DNA from: Bacillota bacterium
GTDB taxonomy: Bacteria > Bacillota > TC1
NCBI GenBank assembly: GCA_028683955.1
Contig: JAQUGR010000001.1
Span: forward strand, 186,001-250,000
DNA length: 64,000 bases
Reading direction: 5' to 3'
The notes beneath the pieces were generated by a model, which saw only the letters and a list, made by a program, of their open reading frames with translations, had not been told where the DNA came from and searched no databases. The translations under genes were made by a program, and so were the position numbers. Numbering within the stretch: position 1 is the first letter of the stretch; every line of letters starts with the position of its first letter. This document shows, one piece after another, positions 54,153 to 63,040 of the stretch.

Positions 54153-54983
54153 ATGAAAGAGTATCTTTTTAAAAATATTATAATAGATGCAATTATAGAA
54201 GATATTGGCAGTGGTGATATAACTACTAATATTTGTATATCAGAAGATAGTGATTCTGAAGCTTTATTAATAGCTAAAGATTCTGGAATATTAAGTGGAA
54301 TAGAAGTATTTGAAGAAGTTTTTAATATTTTAGATTCAAATGTTAATATTGAATTTAACTATAAAGAAGGCGATAATGTAGAAAAAGGTGATATTATTGC
54401 TATGATATGGGGCAAAACTAAAAGTATTCTTAGTGGTGAAAGGGTAGCTTTAAATTTCTTGCAACATTTATCAGGAATAGCGACCTCCACTAGGAAATAT
54501 GTAGATATGGTTGATGGCTTTTCTGTTAAAATAGTTGATACAAGGAAAACGACTCCTCTTTTAAGAGTTTTAGAAAAGTATGCTGTTACAATTGGTGGTG
54601 GTTATAATCATAGATTTGGCTTATATGATGGGATTATGATAAAAGATAACCATATTGTAGGGGCAGGAAGTATAAAAAATGCTATAGAATTAGCTAAAAA
54701 AAATAGTCCTCATACTTTGAAAATTGAGGTAGAGACTAGTAATAATGAAGAGGTTAAAGAAGCGTTGGAAAATGGTGCTGATATTATTATGTTAGATAAT
54801 ATGTCTATTGAAGAAATGAAAGTTGCAGTTGATCTTATAAATGGTAAGGCTATTGTTGAGGCTTCAGGTAACATGGCTGATAGAGATTTAAAAGATATAG
54901 CTGCTACAGGTGTTAATATAATATCTATAGGAGGACTTACAAATTCTATTAAAGCTTTGGATATAAGTTTGAAGTTTAAATGA
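54153..54983 (+). CDS. nadC: Nicotinate-nucleotide pyrophosphorylase (carboxylating)
   Basis: 276 residues. It converts quinolinate and PRPP to nicotinate mononucleotide. Motifs: EDIGSGDITT at the N-terminus, LNFLQHLSGIAT, VDTRKTTPLLR, GGGYNHRFGLYDGIMIKDNH, and the barrel end EASGNM..ISIGGLTNS. Directly follows nadB with no gap. The stop is followed at once by the -35 box of the valS promoter. Confidence 0.95.
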   Translation: MKEYLFKNIIIDAIIEDIGSGDITTNICISEDSDSEALLIAKDSGILSGIEVFEEVFNILDSNVNIEFNYKEGDNVEKGDIIAMIWGKTKSILSGERVALNFLQHLSGIATSTRKYVDMVDGFSVKIVDTRKTTPLLRVLEKYAVTIGGGYNHRFGLYDGIMIKDNHIVGAGSIKNAIELAKKNSPHTLKIEVETSNNEEVKEALENGADIIMLDNMSIEEMKVAVDLINGKAIVEASGNMADRDLKDIAATGVNIISIGGLTNSIKALDISLKFK

Positions 54984-55012
54984 TTGACAAATATCCCCTG
55001 ATTTAATAAAAT
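54984..55012 (+). promoter_or_regulatory. Promoter of the T-box/valS operon
   Basis: TTGACA (54984-54989) and TAAAAT (55007-55012) with a 17-base spacer. The -35 begins one base after the nadC stop codon. Transcription should begin near 55019, ahead of the T-box. Confidence 0.8.
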
Positions 55013-55029
55013 AGTTCTAATGGTAAATG

Positions 55030-55236
55030 TGAAGAATAGGAAGAGTAGTCTAAGTAAGCATTATAGAGAAAAAGGGATGGTGGAAACCTTTTATGTAAGT
55101 GAGATGAAGGTAGCCTAGGAGCAGTTCAAGTGAACAAAGAGTAGTTTGAACCGGATTAGCCCGTTAAAGCAAAGAGAGAAAAATAAGGTGGTACCGCGAT
55201 CCGTCGCCCTTTGAGGGCAGACGGGTTTTTTATTTG
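55030..55236 (+). promoter_or_regulatory. T-box riboswitch (valine specifier GUA) with terminator
   Basis: The leader starts with the AGGAAGAGTAG segment of stem I. It contains GAAGGTAGCCTAGGAGC, in which GTA (Val) followed by G occupies the specifier position and TAGG/CCTA can close the stem. The T-box core AAGGTGGTACCGCG is at 55185-55198. The terminator CCGTC-GCCC / GGGC-GACGG with a T-run lies at 55201-55235. Uncharged tRNA-Val would favour readthrough into valS. Confidence 0.92.
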
Positions 55237-55250
55237 AGGAGGAAAAAGAA

Positions 55251-57872
55251 GTGGAAACAAAATATAATCCAGGTTCAGTTGAAAAAAAATGGTATGAATA
55301 TTGGGAGAAAAATGGTTATTTTCATCAAGAAGTAGATAAAAATAAAAAACCTTTTTCTATTGTTATGCCCCCTCCAAATGTAACAGGTCAGTTGCACCTT
55401 GGACATGCTATGGATAATACTTTACAAGATATTTTAGTTAGATATAAAAGAATGGCTGGGTACAATACAGTATGGATTCCAGGAACGGATCATGCTGGAA
55501 TAGCAACACAAGCAAAGGTTGAAGAAGATTTAAAAAGTCAGGAAGGTCTATCTAAATATGATTTAGGCAGAGAAAAATTTTTAGATAGAGTATGGGAATG
55601 GAAAGAAAAATATCATGAAAGAATAGCTAGCCAACTTAGATTGTTAGGAAGTAGTTGTGATTGGAGCAGAGAAAGATTCACTATGGATGAAGGTTGCTCT
55701 ATAGCAGTAAAAGAGGTATTTAAGCAATTATATGATAAAGGATTAATTTATCGTGGTGAATATATGGTTAATTGGTGTCCTAAATGTCATACTACAATAT
55801 CTGATATTGAAGTTGAGCATTCAGATAAACAAGGTAATTTATGGTATATACGTTATCAGGTTGAAGGTTCAGATGATTATATTACTATAGCTACAACAAG
55901 ACCAGAAACAATGATAGGTGATTCTGCTGTTGCAGTTTCAAAAGGTGATGAGAGATACAGTAAATATGTTGGTAAAAATCTTATATTACCAATAATTGGT
56001 AGAAAGATTCCAATTATTGAAGATGAATATGTAGAAAAAGAATTCGGTACTGGTGCAGTGAAAATAACGCCAAGCCATGATCCTAACGATTTTGAAATAA
56101 GTATGAGACATGATTTAGATCATTTTATAGTTATAGACAAAACAGGTAAAATGACAGGTGATGCAGGCAAATATTTAGGCATGGATCGCTATGAGTGTAG
56201 GGATGCAATTGTTGAAGATCTTAAAGAATTAGGTTATTTAGTTAAGGTTGAGGATTATAATAACTCTGTAGGTTGTTGTTACCGATGTGATACTGTTATA
56301 GAACCACTTGTATCTAAACAATGGTTTGTGAAAATGGAACCACTTGCAGAAGCAGCAGTAAAAAAAGTTTTAGCTGGAGAAGCTAAATTCGTTCCAGAAC
56401 GATTTACCAAAATATATTTAAGCTGGATGGAAAATATACGGGATTGGTGTATATCAAGGCAACTTTGGTGGGGTCATCGTATACCAGTATATTATTGTAA
56501 AGAATGTGGAGAAATGATATGTGACCTTAATGAGGTTAAAGTATGTCCTAAGTGTAATTCTTCAAAAATAGAACAAGATCCAGATGTACTTGATACGTGG
56601 TTCAGTTCAGCATTATGGCCTTTTTCAACATTAGGTTGGCCAGAAAAAACTATTGAGTTGGAACATTTTTATCCAACATCTGTTTTGGTAACTGGAAGAG
56701 ATATTATATTTTTTTGGGTAGCTAGAATGTTATTTATGGGTATTGAATTTATGGATAAGGTACCTTTTGATGATATTTTTATTCATGGATTAATACTTGA
56801 TGAACAAGGTCGAAAAATGAGTAAATCTCTTGGTAATGGAATTGATCCATTATTACTAATTGAAGAATATGGTGCTGATACATTAAGATATATGTTAATT
56901 ACAGGCAATACACCAGGAAATGATATACGTTTTCATACTGATAGATTAGAAGCCATAAGAAATTTCTGTAATAAAATTTGGAATGCTTCACGTTTTGTAA
57001 TGATGAATCTTGAGGGTTATGATTCTAATAGAGCTATTACAGCTTATTCACTTGCAGACAAATGGATTATTGGAGAATATAATAGAACTGTTAAAAGTGT
57101 AACTGAAAATCTAGAAAAATATGAATTAGGTATCGCTGCTGATATAATTTATGAATTCATTAGAAATAGTTTTTGCGATTGGTATATAGAAGCAATAAAA
57201 GATACTTTATATAATGGGTCAATGGAAGAAAAGCAAAATGTTCAAAAAATATTAGTAGATATTTTATCAGGAACACTTTCTTTATTACATCCATTTATGC
57301 CATTTATAACTGAAGAAATATGGCAAAATTTGCCTCATGACGGGGACACAATTATGTATGCTAAGTGGCCTGAAGAGGAAAAAGAAAAAGAATATATTGA
57401 TGAGATTTTGGGTATGGATTTAGTAATGGATAGTATTAGGCAAATTAGAAATATAAGAGCTGAAATGAATGTGCCAATTGGAAAGAAGATACCAATAATT
57501 GTTTATCCTAAAGCAGATTATGAAGATTTAGCATTTGCAGGATTAAAATATTTCTTAACCCTTGCAAAAGGTTCAGAAGTAATTATCAAGGAGTTTGCTG
57601 AAAAAAGAATAGATAATTCAGCCATGGCAGTTAATGAAGCCTTTGAAATATTTATTCCTATTGAGGGATTAGTAGATATTAAAGAGGAAAAAAAACGTCT
57701 TGAAAAAGAAATTAAGGAACTGCAGTCAGAAATTGATAGAATTGATAATAAATTAAGTAATGAAAGCTTTATAGCAAAAGCACCGCTTTTGGTTATAGAT
57801 AAAGAAAAAGAAAAATTAGAAATGTATAAAGTTAAATATGCAACTGTAAAATCTAGATTGGAAAATATTTAA
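55251..57872 (+). CDS. valS: Valyl-tRNA synthetase
   Basis: 873 residues, class I. HLGH (49-52) is the HIGH motif and KMSKS (522-526) sits in GRKMSKSLGN. The CP1 editing domain (ATTRPETMIGDSAVAV, GTGAVKITPSHDPNDFE) is complete. A C-terminal coiled coil (about 805-870) grips tRNA. GTG start behind GAGGAGG. Controlled by the T-box leader and followed without gap by folC. Confidence 0.97.
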   Translation: METKYNPGSVEKKWYEYWEKNGYFHQEVDKNKKPFSIVMPPPNVTGQLHLGHAMDNTLQDILVRYKRMAGYNTVWIPGTDHAGIATQAKVEEDLKSQEGLSKYDLGREKFLDRVWEWKEKYHERIASQLRLLGSSCDWSRERFTMDEGCSIAVKEVFKQLYDKGLIYRGEYMVNWCPKCHTTISDIEVEHSDKQGNLWYIRYQVEGSDDYITIATTRPETMIGDSAVAVSKGDERYSKYVGKNLILPIIGRKIPIIEDEYVEKEFGTGAVKITPSHDPNDFEISMRHDLDHFIVIDKTGKMTGDAGKYLGMDRYECRDAIVEDLKELGYLVKVEDYNNSVGCCYRCDTVIEPLVSKQWFVKMEPLAEAAVKKVLAGEAKFVPERFTKIYLSWMENIRDWCISRQLWWGHRIPVYYCKECGEMICDLNEVKVCPKCNSSKIEQDPDVLDTWFSSALWPFSTLGWPEKTIELEHFYPTSVLVTGRDIIFFWVARMLFMGIEFMDKVPFDDIFIHGLILDEQGRKMSKSLGNGIDPLLLIEEYGADTLRYMLITGNTPGNDIRFHTDRLEAIRNFCNKIWNASRFVMMNLEGYDSNRAITAYSLADKWIIGEYNRTVKSVTENLEKYELGIAADIIYEFIRNSFCDWYIEAIKDTLYNGSMEEKQNVQKILVDILSGTLSLLHPFMPFITEEIWQNLPHDGDTIMYAKWPEEEKEKEYIDEILGMDLVMDSIRQIRNIRAEMNVPIGKKIPIIVYPKADYEDLAFAGLKYFLTLAKGSEVIIKEFAEKRIDNSAMAVNEAFEIFIPIEGLVDIKEEKKRLEKEIKELQSEIDRIDNKLSNESFIAKAPLLVIDKEKEKLEMYKVKYATVKSRLENI

Positions 57873-59159
57873 ATGAATAATTTTGATGAAGCCATGCTTT
57901 ACCTAGAAGAATTAAATAAGTTTGGGTGGAAACCAGGATTAGAAAGAATTGAAAAGCTTCTTAAAGCCCTAGGTAATCCAGAAAAGACCTTTAAATCAAT
58001 ACATATTGGTGGAACTAATGGAAAAGGTTCTGTAACTGTAACTATAAGTAAAGTATTAGAGGAGCAAGGCTATAAGGTTGGTAAATTTATATCTCCAGAA
58101 ATCTATAATATAAGAGAAAGAATACAAATAAATAGCAAGTGGATACCAGAAGATAAAATGATTGAAATATTATCTGATATTTCTGTTATAATCGATGATA
58201 TGAAAAAGAATGGCTTTGAAGAACCAACAAATTTTGAAGTTTGGACAGCTATGTGTTTTAAGTATTTCAGTCTAGAAAAAATAGATTTTGGAGTTATCGA
58301 AGTTGGCCTTGGTGGTGAAATAGATTCAACCAATGTTATAAATCCTCTTTTATCAATAATTACTAATGTTTCTATTGATCATAAGGATTATCTTGGTGAT
58401 ACTGAAACTGAAATAGCAAAAGTTAAAAGTGGGATAATCAAAAAAGGTAAGCCTGTAATATCAGGCAGTACCAATCAAGATGTAATAAATGTGATTGAAA
58501 AAAAATGTAAAGAAATGAAAAGTGAACTATTTAGATTCGGGCTTGAATTTGATGGTTTAGAAAAAAAATTCAATGAAGGGTTCTCAAACTTTATTTTTCA
58601 AAATAAAGATTATGAGGTAGAGGTTAATTATTCCTTAGTTGGCCACCATCAAATAATTAACGGTAGCGTTGCACTTGAAGCTATATATATATTAAATAAA
58701 ATGGGCTTTGTAATAGACATGAATAAAGCTGCATTAAGCCTAGCTAAAGTTGAGTGGGCGGGACGATTAGAAATGATATATTACAAAGGTAAAAGAGTAT
58801 TATTGGATGCTGCTCATAATCTAGAAGGTGCTAAAAATCTTGCATTAGCTCTAACCGATATTTATGATTATAGGAAATTAATTTTGATGGTTGGTATTTT
58901 AGCTGATAAAGAAAGACAAAAAATGATTGATTATTTAGGACCTTTTGGAGATAAAGTAATAGTGACAAAACCTAATAGTCCTAGAGCTGATGATTTTCGA
59001 AAAGTGGGTGAATATTTTAAAGAATATTCAAAAGAAATTTATATTATTGAAGATGTAAAAGAAGCGATGGAAATGGGTATTAGTCTACTAGAGGATAATG
59101 ATATATTATGTATAACTGGATCTATATATATGTTGCAGGAAATTAGAGGCTTATTCTAG
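57873..59159 (+). CDS. folC: Folylpolyglutamate synthase/dihydrofolate synthase
   Basis: 428 residues, full FolC pattern: P-loop IGGTNGKGSVTVTI, FISPEIYNIRERIQIN, the metal/substrate stretch EVGLGGEIDSTNV, NVSIDHKDYLGDT, and LLDAAHNLEGAKNL in the C-terminal domain. It adds glutamates to folates. The start abuts the valS stop, as in Bacillus valS-folC. Compare the divergent paralog at 50354. Confidence 0.94.
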   Translation: MNNFDEAMLYLEELNKFGWKPGLERIEKLLKALGNPEKTFKSIHIGGTNGKGSVTVTISKVLEEQGYKVGKFISPEIYNIRERIQINSKWIPEDKMIEILSDISVIIDDMKKNGFEEPTNFEVWTAMCFKYFSLEKIDFGVIEVGLGGEIDSTNVINPLLSIITNVSIDHKDYLGDTETEIAKVKSGIIKKGKPVISGSTNQDVINVIEKKCKEMKSELFRFGLEFDGLEKKFNEGFSNFIFQNKDYEVEVNYSLVGHHQIINGSVALEAIYILNKMGFVIDMNKAALSLAKVEWAGRLEMIYYKGKRVLLDAAHNLEGAKNLALALTDIYDYRKLILMVGILADKERQKMIDYLGPFGDKVIVTKPNSPRADDFRKVGEYFKEYSKEIYIIEDVKEAMEMGISLLEDNDILCITGSIYMLQEIRGLF

Positions 59160-59167
59160 GAGGTAAA

Positions 59168-59791
59168 ATGAAAAAAAATAAAATTCCAGAAGTTACCATT
59201 ATGAGATTGTCATCATACTCAAGGGTTTTAAATGATGCCTTGGCTAAAGGTGATAAAATAATTTCATCAAAAGGTATTTCAGCTTTAACAGGAGTTAGTC
59301 CCGACCAAGTCAGGAAAGATTTTGCGTACTTTGGTGAGTTTGGAGTAAGAGGGATAGGGTACAATATAGAAGAATTGAAAAATAATATATCTAAAATAAT
59401 AGGAACTGATAGAAATTGGAAAGTGGCAATAGCAGGTTTAGGACATCTAGGCGGTTCCTTAGTTTCTTATCCTGGATTTTTAACAAGAGGTTTTATTATG
59501 GCTGGTATTTTCGATGTAAAAAATATCGGTGAAAAATATGGGAACCTTTATGTAGAACATATTGACAACTTTGAAACTATTGCGAAAAAGGTGGGATTTG
59601 ATCTAGGTATTATAGTTGTACCAAAAGAATTTGCTCAGAATGTAGCTGATATTATGATTAAAAGTGGAATAAAGGCAATATTAAATTTTGCACCAATAAT
59701 GTTAGACGTTCCAGAAAACGTAGAGATTAAAAATGTTGATTTGTCTATGTTTTTAGAAATGTTATCTTATTACATGTCAATAAAAATGTAA
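59168..59791 (+). CDS. rex: Redox-sensing transcriptional repressor Rex
   Basis: 207 residues. The N-terminal winged helix (IPEVTIMRLSSYSRVL, SPDQVRKDFAYFGEFGVRG) binds DNA. The Rossmann domain (VAIAGLGHLGGSLVSY) senses NADH/NAD+. The C-terminal helix swaps between dimer subunits. It represses fermentation and electron-transfer genes when NADH is low. AGGAGG at 59158-59163 sits at the folC stop. A hairpin follows at 59817. Confidence 0.95.
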   Translation: MKKNKIPEVTIMRLSSYSRVLNDALAKGDKIISSKGISALTGVSPDQVRKDFAYFGEFGVRGIGYNIEELKNNISKIIGTDRNWKVAIAGLGHLGGSLVSYPGFLTRGFIMAGIFDVKNIGEKYGNLYVEHIDNFETIAKKVGFDLGIIVVPKEFAQNVADIMIKSGIKAILNFAPIMLDVPENVEIKNVDLSMFLEMLSYYMSIKM

Positions 59792-59816
59792 ATTATTAAT
59801 TAATAAAAAATATAAT

Positions 59817-59857
59817 AACCTCCCTTGTTGAAATAATATTTCATAACGAAGGAGGTT
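59817..59857 (+). promoter_or_regulatory. Hairpin covering the radC ribosome site (or rex terminator)
   Basis: AACCTCC (59817-59823) pairs with GGAGGTT (59851-59857), and inside it GAAAT/ATTTC closes a second stem. The GGAGG is the radC Shine-Dalgarno, so the folded RNA hides it. TTTTATT follows, so it may also act as a weak terminator for rex. The inner imperfect palindrome TTGTTGAAAT..ATTTCATAAC loosely recalls a Rex operator, but its spacing does not fit. Confidence 0.55.
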
Positions 59858-59862
59858 TTATT

Positions 59863-60543
59863 ATGGAAAAAAAGAAAATAAAAGACATGCCTAAATATTT
59901 AAGACCTAGAGAAAGATCCTTAGATGTTGGGATGAATAACCTATCTGATCAAGAAGTATTAGCAATTATAATAAGGTGTGGATATAGAGAACATACAGCA
60001 TTAGATGTATCAGTGAATTTATTGCATAAATATGGTTCTTTAAAAAATATTAGTAAATTGACTGTGGAAGACTTATGTAAAATAAAAGGCATAGGAAAAG
60101 ATAAGAGTCTGATGGTAATGGCTGCTTTTGAAATTGGAAGAAGAAGTACTATTGAAAAGATAAATAAAAAGCAAATATTATCATCAAAGGATGCATCAAT
60201 AGTGTTAGAAACAAGTTTAAGAGGATTAAATAAAGAACATTTTATAATATTGATGTTAAATACTAAAAATTATTTACTTGGTATAGAAACTATTTCAATT
60301 GGAAGTTTAAATTCATCTATTGTACATCCCCGAGAATTATTTAAATCAGCAATAAATAAAAGTGCTGCAGGAATAATATTAGCGCATAATCATCCAAGTG
60401 GAGATGCTACTCCGAGTAAAGAAGATATTGAAGTCACAAAAAGAATTAAAAGTGGAGGACAATTATTAGGCATTGATGTGATTGATCATATTATTATTGG
60501 AGATAATTGTTATTATAGCTTTAAAGAAGAGAAAATGATTTAA
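59863..60543 (+). CDS. radC: RadC/YsxA family JAB-domain protein
   Basis: 226 residues. An N-terminal helix-hairpin-helix (LCKIKGIGKDKSLMVMAAFE) is followed by the MPN/JAB metal domain with HFIILMLNTKN, VHPRELFKSAI and ILAHNHPSGDATPSKED (His-x-His...Asp metal ligands). Despite its name, a repair role is doubtful and its biochemistry is unsettled. It lies upstream of mreB, as in many Firmicutes. ATG 59863 has AAGGAGG, held in a hairpin. Confidence 0.9.
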   Translation: MEKKKIKDMPKYLRPRERSLDVGMNNLSDQEVLAIIIRCGYREHTALDVSVNLLHKYGSLKNISKLTVEDLCKIKGIGKDKSLMVMAAFEIGRRSTIEKINKKQILSSKDASIVLETSLRGLNKEHFIILMLNTKNYLLGIETISIGSLNSSIVHPRELFKSAINKSAAGIILAHNHPSGDATPSKEDIEVTKRIKSGGQLLGIDVIDHIIIGDNCYYSFKEEKMI

Positions 60544-60613
60544 AACTATTATCCATTCTTTTTTTATGTTATAATCTAAGGTGATATATTGTAATATTTG
60601 AGAGGGTGGACAT

Positions 60614-61657
60614 ATGTTTGGATTCAATTTTGGAGTAAAAGACTTAGGTATAGATTTAGGAACTGCTAATATTCTTGTTTATGTTAGAGAAGAAGGGGTT
60701 GTAATGCAAGAACCTTCAGTAGTGGCTGTTGATACAGTTACAAAAGAAATATTAGCTGTTGGGGAAGAAGCAAAACAAATGATTGGTAGAACTCCTGAAA
60801 AAATTATTGCTATCAGACCATTAAAAGATGGTGTCATTGCTGATTTTGATGTTGCACAAGCCATGTTGAGATATTTTATAGACAAAGCTAGAGGAAGATT
60901 TAGTTTTTTCAAGCCAGTTGTTGTTATAGGTGTTCCTTCAGGTGTTACACCTGTTGAGGAGAGAGCCGTAAAAGAAGCAGCTTTACAAGCTGGCGCAAAA
61001 GAAGTTCAATTGATAAAAGAGCCAATGGCTGCTGCAATAGGAGCAGGTCTTCCAGTTGATGAAGCTACAGGTAATATGATAGTAGATATTGGTGGTGGAA
61101 CAACTGAAGTAGCTGTTATTTCTCTTGGTGGAATTGTTACAGATAAATCACTAAGAGTTGGTGGAGATGCTATGGATGTAGCGATTATTAATTTTTTGAA
61201 AAGAAAATACAATTTATTGATAGGTGACAGAACCGCAGAAGAAATTAAAATTAATTTTGGAAGTGCATATTTTCTTGATACTCCTGAAGATATTGAAAGG
61301 AAAATGTCAAGATATAGTGTAAGAGGTAGAGATTTATTAGAAGGACTTCCAAAAACAATTGAAATAACTGGAGAAGAAGTAAGAGATGCCCTTGAAGAAC
61401 CATTGGCAAGAATAGTTGAATGTGTAAGATTTTGCTTAGAACATACTCCGCCTGAACTTTCTTCTGACTTGATTGACAGAGGAATAGTCTTAGCTGGTGG
61501 TGGTTCAAAGCTATACGGATTGGACAGATTGATAAGAGATGTGACTGGTATGCCAGTATATGTTGCAGAAGATCCTTTGTTAGCTGTTGCAAAAGGTACC
61601 GGCATAGTAGTTGAAAACTTGGTTATGTGGAGAAAAGTGTTAGGACATGATAGATAA
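60614..61657 (+). CDS. mreB: Rod shape-determining protein MreB
   Basis: 347 residues, bacterial actin. Phosphate 1 DLGIDLGTANILVYV, GVPSGVTPVEERAV, phosphate 2 NMIVDIGGGTTEVAVISLGG, and adenosine motif GIVLAGGGSKLYGLD. It guides side-wall synthesis at the membrane. A TATAAT at 60570-60575 and GAGAGGG before ATG 60614 suggest a promoter here for mreBCD and the following PBP2. Confidence 0.96.
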   Translation: MFGFNFGVKDLGIDLGTANILVYVREEGVVMQEPSVVAVDTVTKEILAVGEEAKQMIGRTPEKIIAIRPLKDGVIADFDVAQAMLRYFIDKARGRFSFFKPVVVIGVPSGVTPVEERAVKEAALQAGAKEVQLIKEPMAAAIGAGLPVDEATGNMIVDIGGGTTEVAVISLGGIVTDKSLRVGGDAMDVAIINFLKRKYNLLIGDRTAEEIKINFGSAYFLDTPEDIERKMSRYSVRGRDLLEGLPKTIEITGEEVRDALEEPLARIVECVRFCLEHTPPELSSDLIDRGIVLAGGGSKLYGLDRLIRDVTGMPVYVAEDPLLAVAKGTGIVVENLVMWRKVLGHDR

Positions 61658-61659
61658 AA

Positions 61660-62529
61660 ATGAAAAATAATTCTATAAAACAAGGTAAGAAAGCCAGAGT
61701 ATTTATAATTATAGGCTTAATTGCATTAACAATAATGATTAGAGTAACAAATGGCAATACTATTGGACTAGCACCTGTAGAATCGTTTTTTAAAGAGATG
61801 CTCTATCCGGCCCAAACTATTTCTAATTCAACTAGTAATGGATTTGTTAGTTTTTTTAAAGGCTTGGTAGATTACAAAAATGTTAAAGAAGAAAATGACT
61901 CTTTAAAAGCAGAAATAGCAGATTTGAAATCTGTAAATAGCGAACTGGTACAATACAGAGTTGAAAATGAAAAATTGAGATTATTGTTGAATATTAAAGA
62001 ATTACATAAGGACTTGACTATTGTAAATGCAGAAGTGATAGGAAGAAGTATTGAAGATTGGTACAGAACTGTTACTATTAATAGAGGATATAGTAGTGGT
62101 TTGAGAGAGAATATGCCTGTAATTAATTATAGTGGTTTGATTGGAAGAATATCAAGCGTTACAAATTCAACTGCCGAAATCACTTTATTAACTGATCCTC
62201 AATATGGTGCGATAACAGTTGTCACTACAGAGACAGGATATCCAGGTATAGTTATCGGTGATGAGGATGGATTAGGTGGATTACAGATGATTCAAATACC
62301 TTCCACAGCTAATATACTAGAAGGTTATGAAGTAGTAACATCTGGTTTAGGAGATTTAGGGTATAAAAATATTAAAATTGGAAAAATTAAAGAAATTGTA
62401 AATAGTGCAGATGGACTAATGAAAAAAGCGATTATAGAACCATATGCCGATTTTGATGATTTGCATTTTGTAGGTGTAATAATTAAACAAGAGTTAGCAG
62501 TGATAACTTCAGAAGAAGTGAAAAAGTAG
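61660..62529 (+). CDS. mreC: Rod shape-determining protein MreC
   Basis: 289 residues. One N-terminal membrane helix (about 14-31), then a coiled coil (about 66-110, rich in E/K/L), then the two beta-barrel domains of MreC (VIGRSIEDWYRTVTINRG, PVINYSGLIGRISSV). It links cytoplasmic MreB to the outside synthetic machinery. It begins 2 bases after mreB with no strong ribosome site, so translation is likely coupled. Confidence 0.92.
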   Translation: MKNNSIKQGKKARVFIIIGLIALTIMIRVTNGNTIGLAPVESFFKEMLYPAQTISNSTSNGFVSFFKGLVDYKNVKEENDSLKAEIADLKSVNSELVQYRVENEKLRLLLNIKELHKDLTIVNAEVIGRSIEDWYRTVTINRGYSSGLRENMPVINYSGLIGRISSVTNSTAEITLLTDPQYGAITVVTTETGYPGIVIGDEDGLGGLQMIQIPSTANILEGYEVVTSGLGDLGYKNIKIGKIKEIVNSADGLMKKAIIEPYADFDDLHFVGVIIKQELAVITSEEVKK

Positions 62530-62530
62530 G

Positions 62531-63040
62531 ATGAATCTAATGAAAATAATTAAACATGTCATTTTTTTTATAGTAATATGCCTCGCTTTAATAATCGAGG
62601 CAACTTTTTTTTCTAGTCTAAAATTTTTTGGTGCAAATCCAAATATAATTTTGGTTATTGTAGTTTCAATATCATTTTTTATAAGCGATAAGACTGCTTT
62701 GATTTATGCAGGATTTGCTGGGCTACTGGAAGATTTATTCATTGGATCAATGATTGGTAGTAATATGATAGCATTGATTATTACTATTTATTTAATTAAA
62801 ACATATTCTAGTAGAATCATTAGAGAAAATATTATAACACCATTAATTATAATATTTACTTGTTCTATTACATATTATGTTTTAATGGCCGCAATATTAT
62901 TCATAGCTGGAAATGGATACTTATTGAATATTGTATATTTGCAAAATACCTTATTTGGAAGTATTTATAATTTATTATTAGCAATTGTAATTTATCCTAT
63001 TAGCTATTTAGTTTTGCACAATTATAAGGGAGAATATTAA
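62531..63040 (+). CDS. mreD: Rod shape-determining protein MreD
   Basis: Up to 169 residues with about five membrane helices and the MreD motif GFAGLLEDLFIGSMIGSNM. The first ATG (62531) has no spaced ribosome site; the ATG at 62540 follows GTAGGA better and would give 166 residues. It completes the MreBCD set; the PBP2 gene begins at its stop. Confidence 0.88.
   Translation: MNLMKIIKHVIFFIVICLALIIEATFFSSLKFFGANPNIILVIVVSISFFISDKTALIYAGFAGLLEDLFIGSMIGSNMIALIITIYLIKTYSSRIIRENIITPLIIIFTCSITYYVLMAAILFIAGNGYLLNIVYLQNTLFGSIYNLLLAIVIYPISYLVLHNYKGEY

Noticed and set aside
59825-59850. Rex operator after rex
   Set aside because: The palindrome is imperfect and its half-site spacing does not fit the known 18-base Rex site; kept only as a weak alternative to the ribosome-site hairpin.
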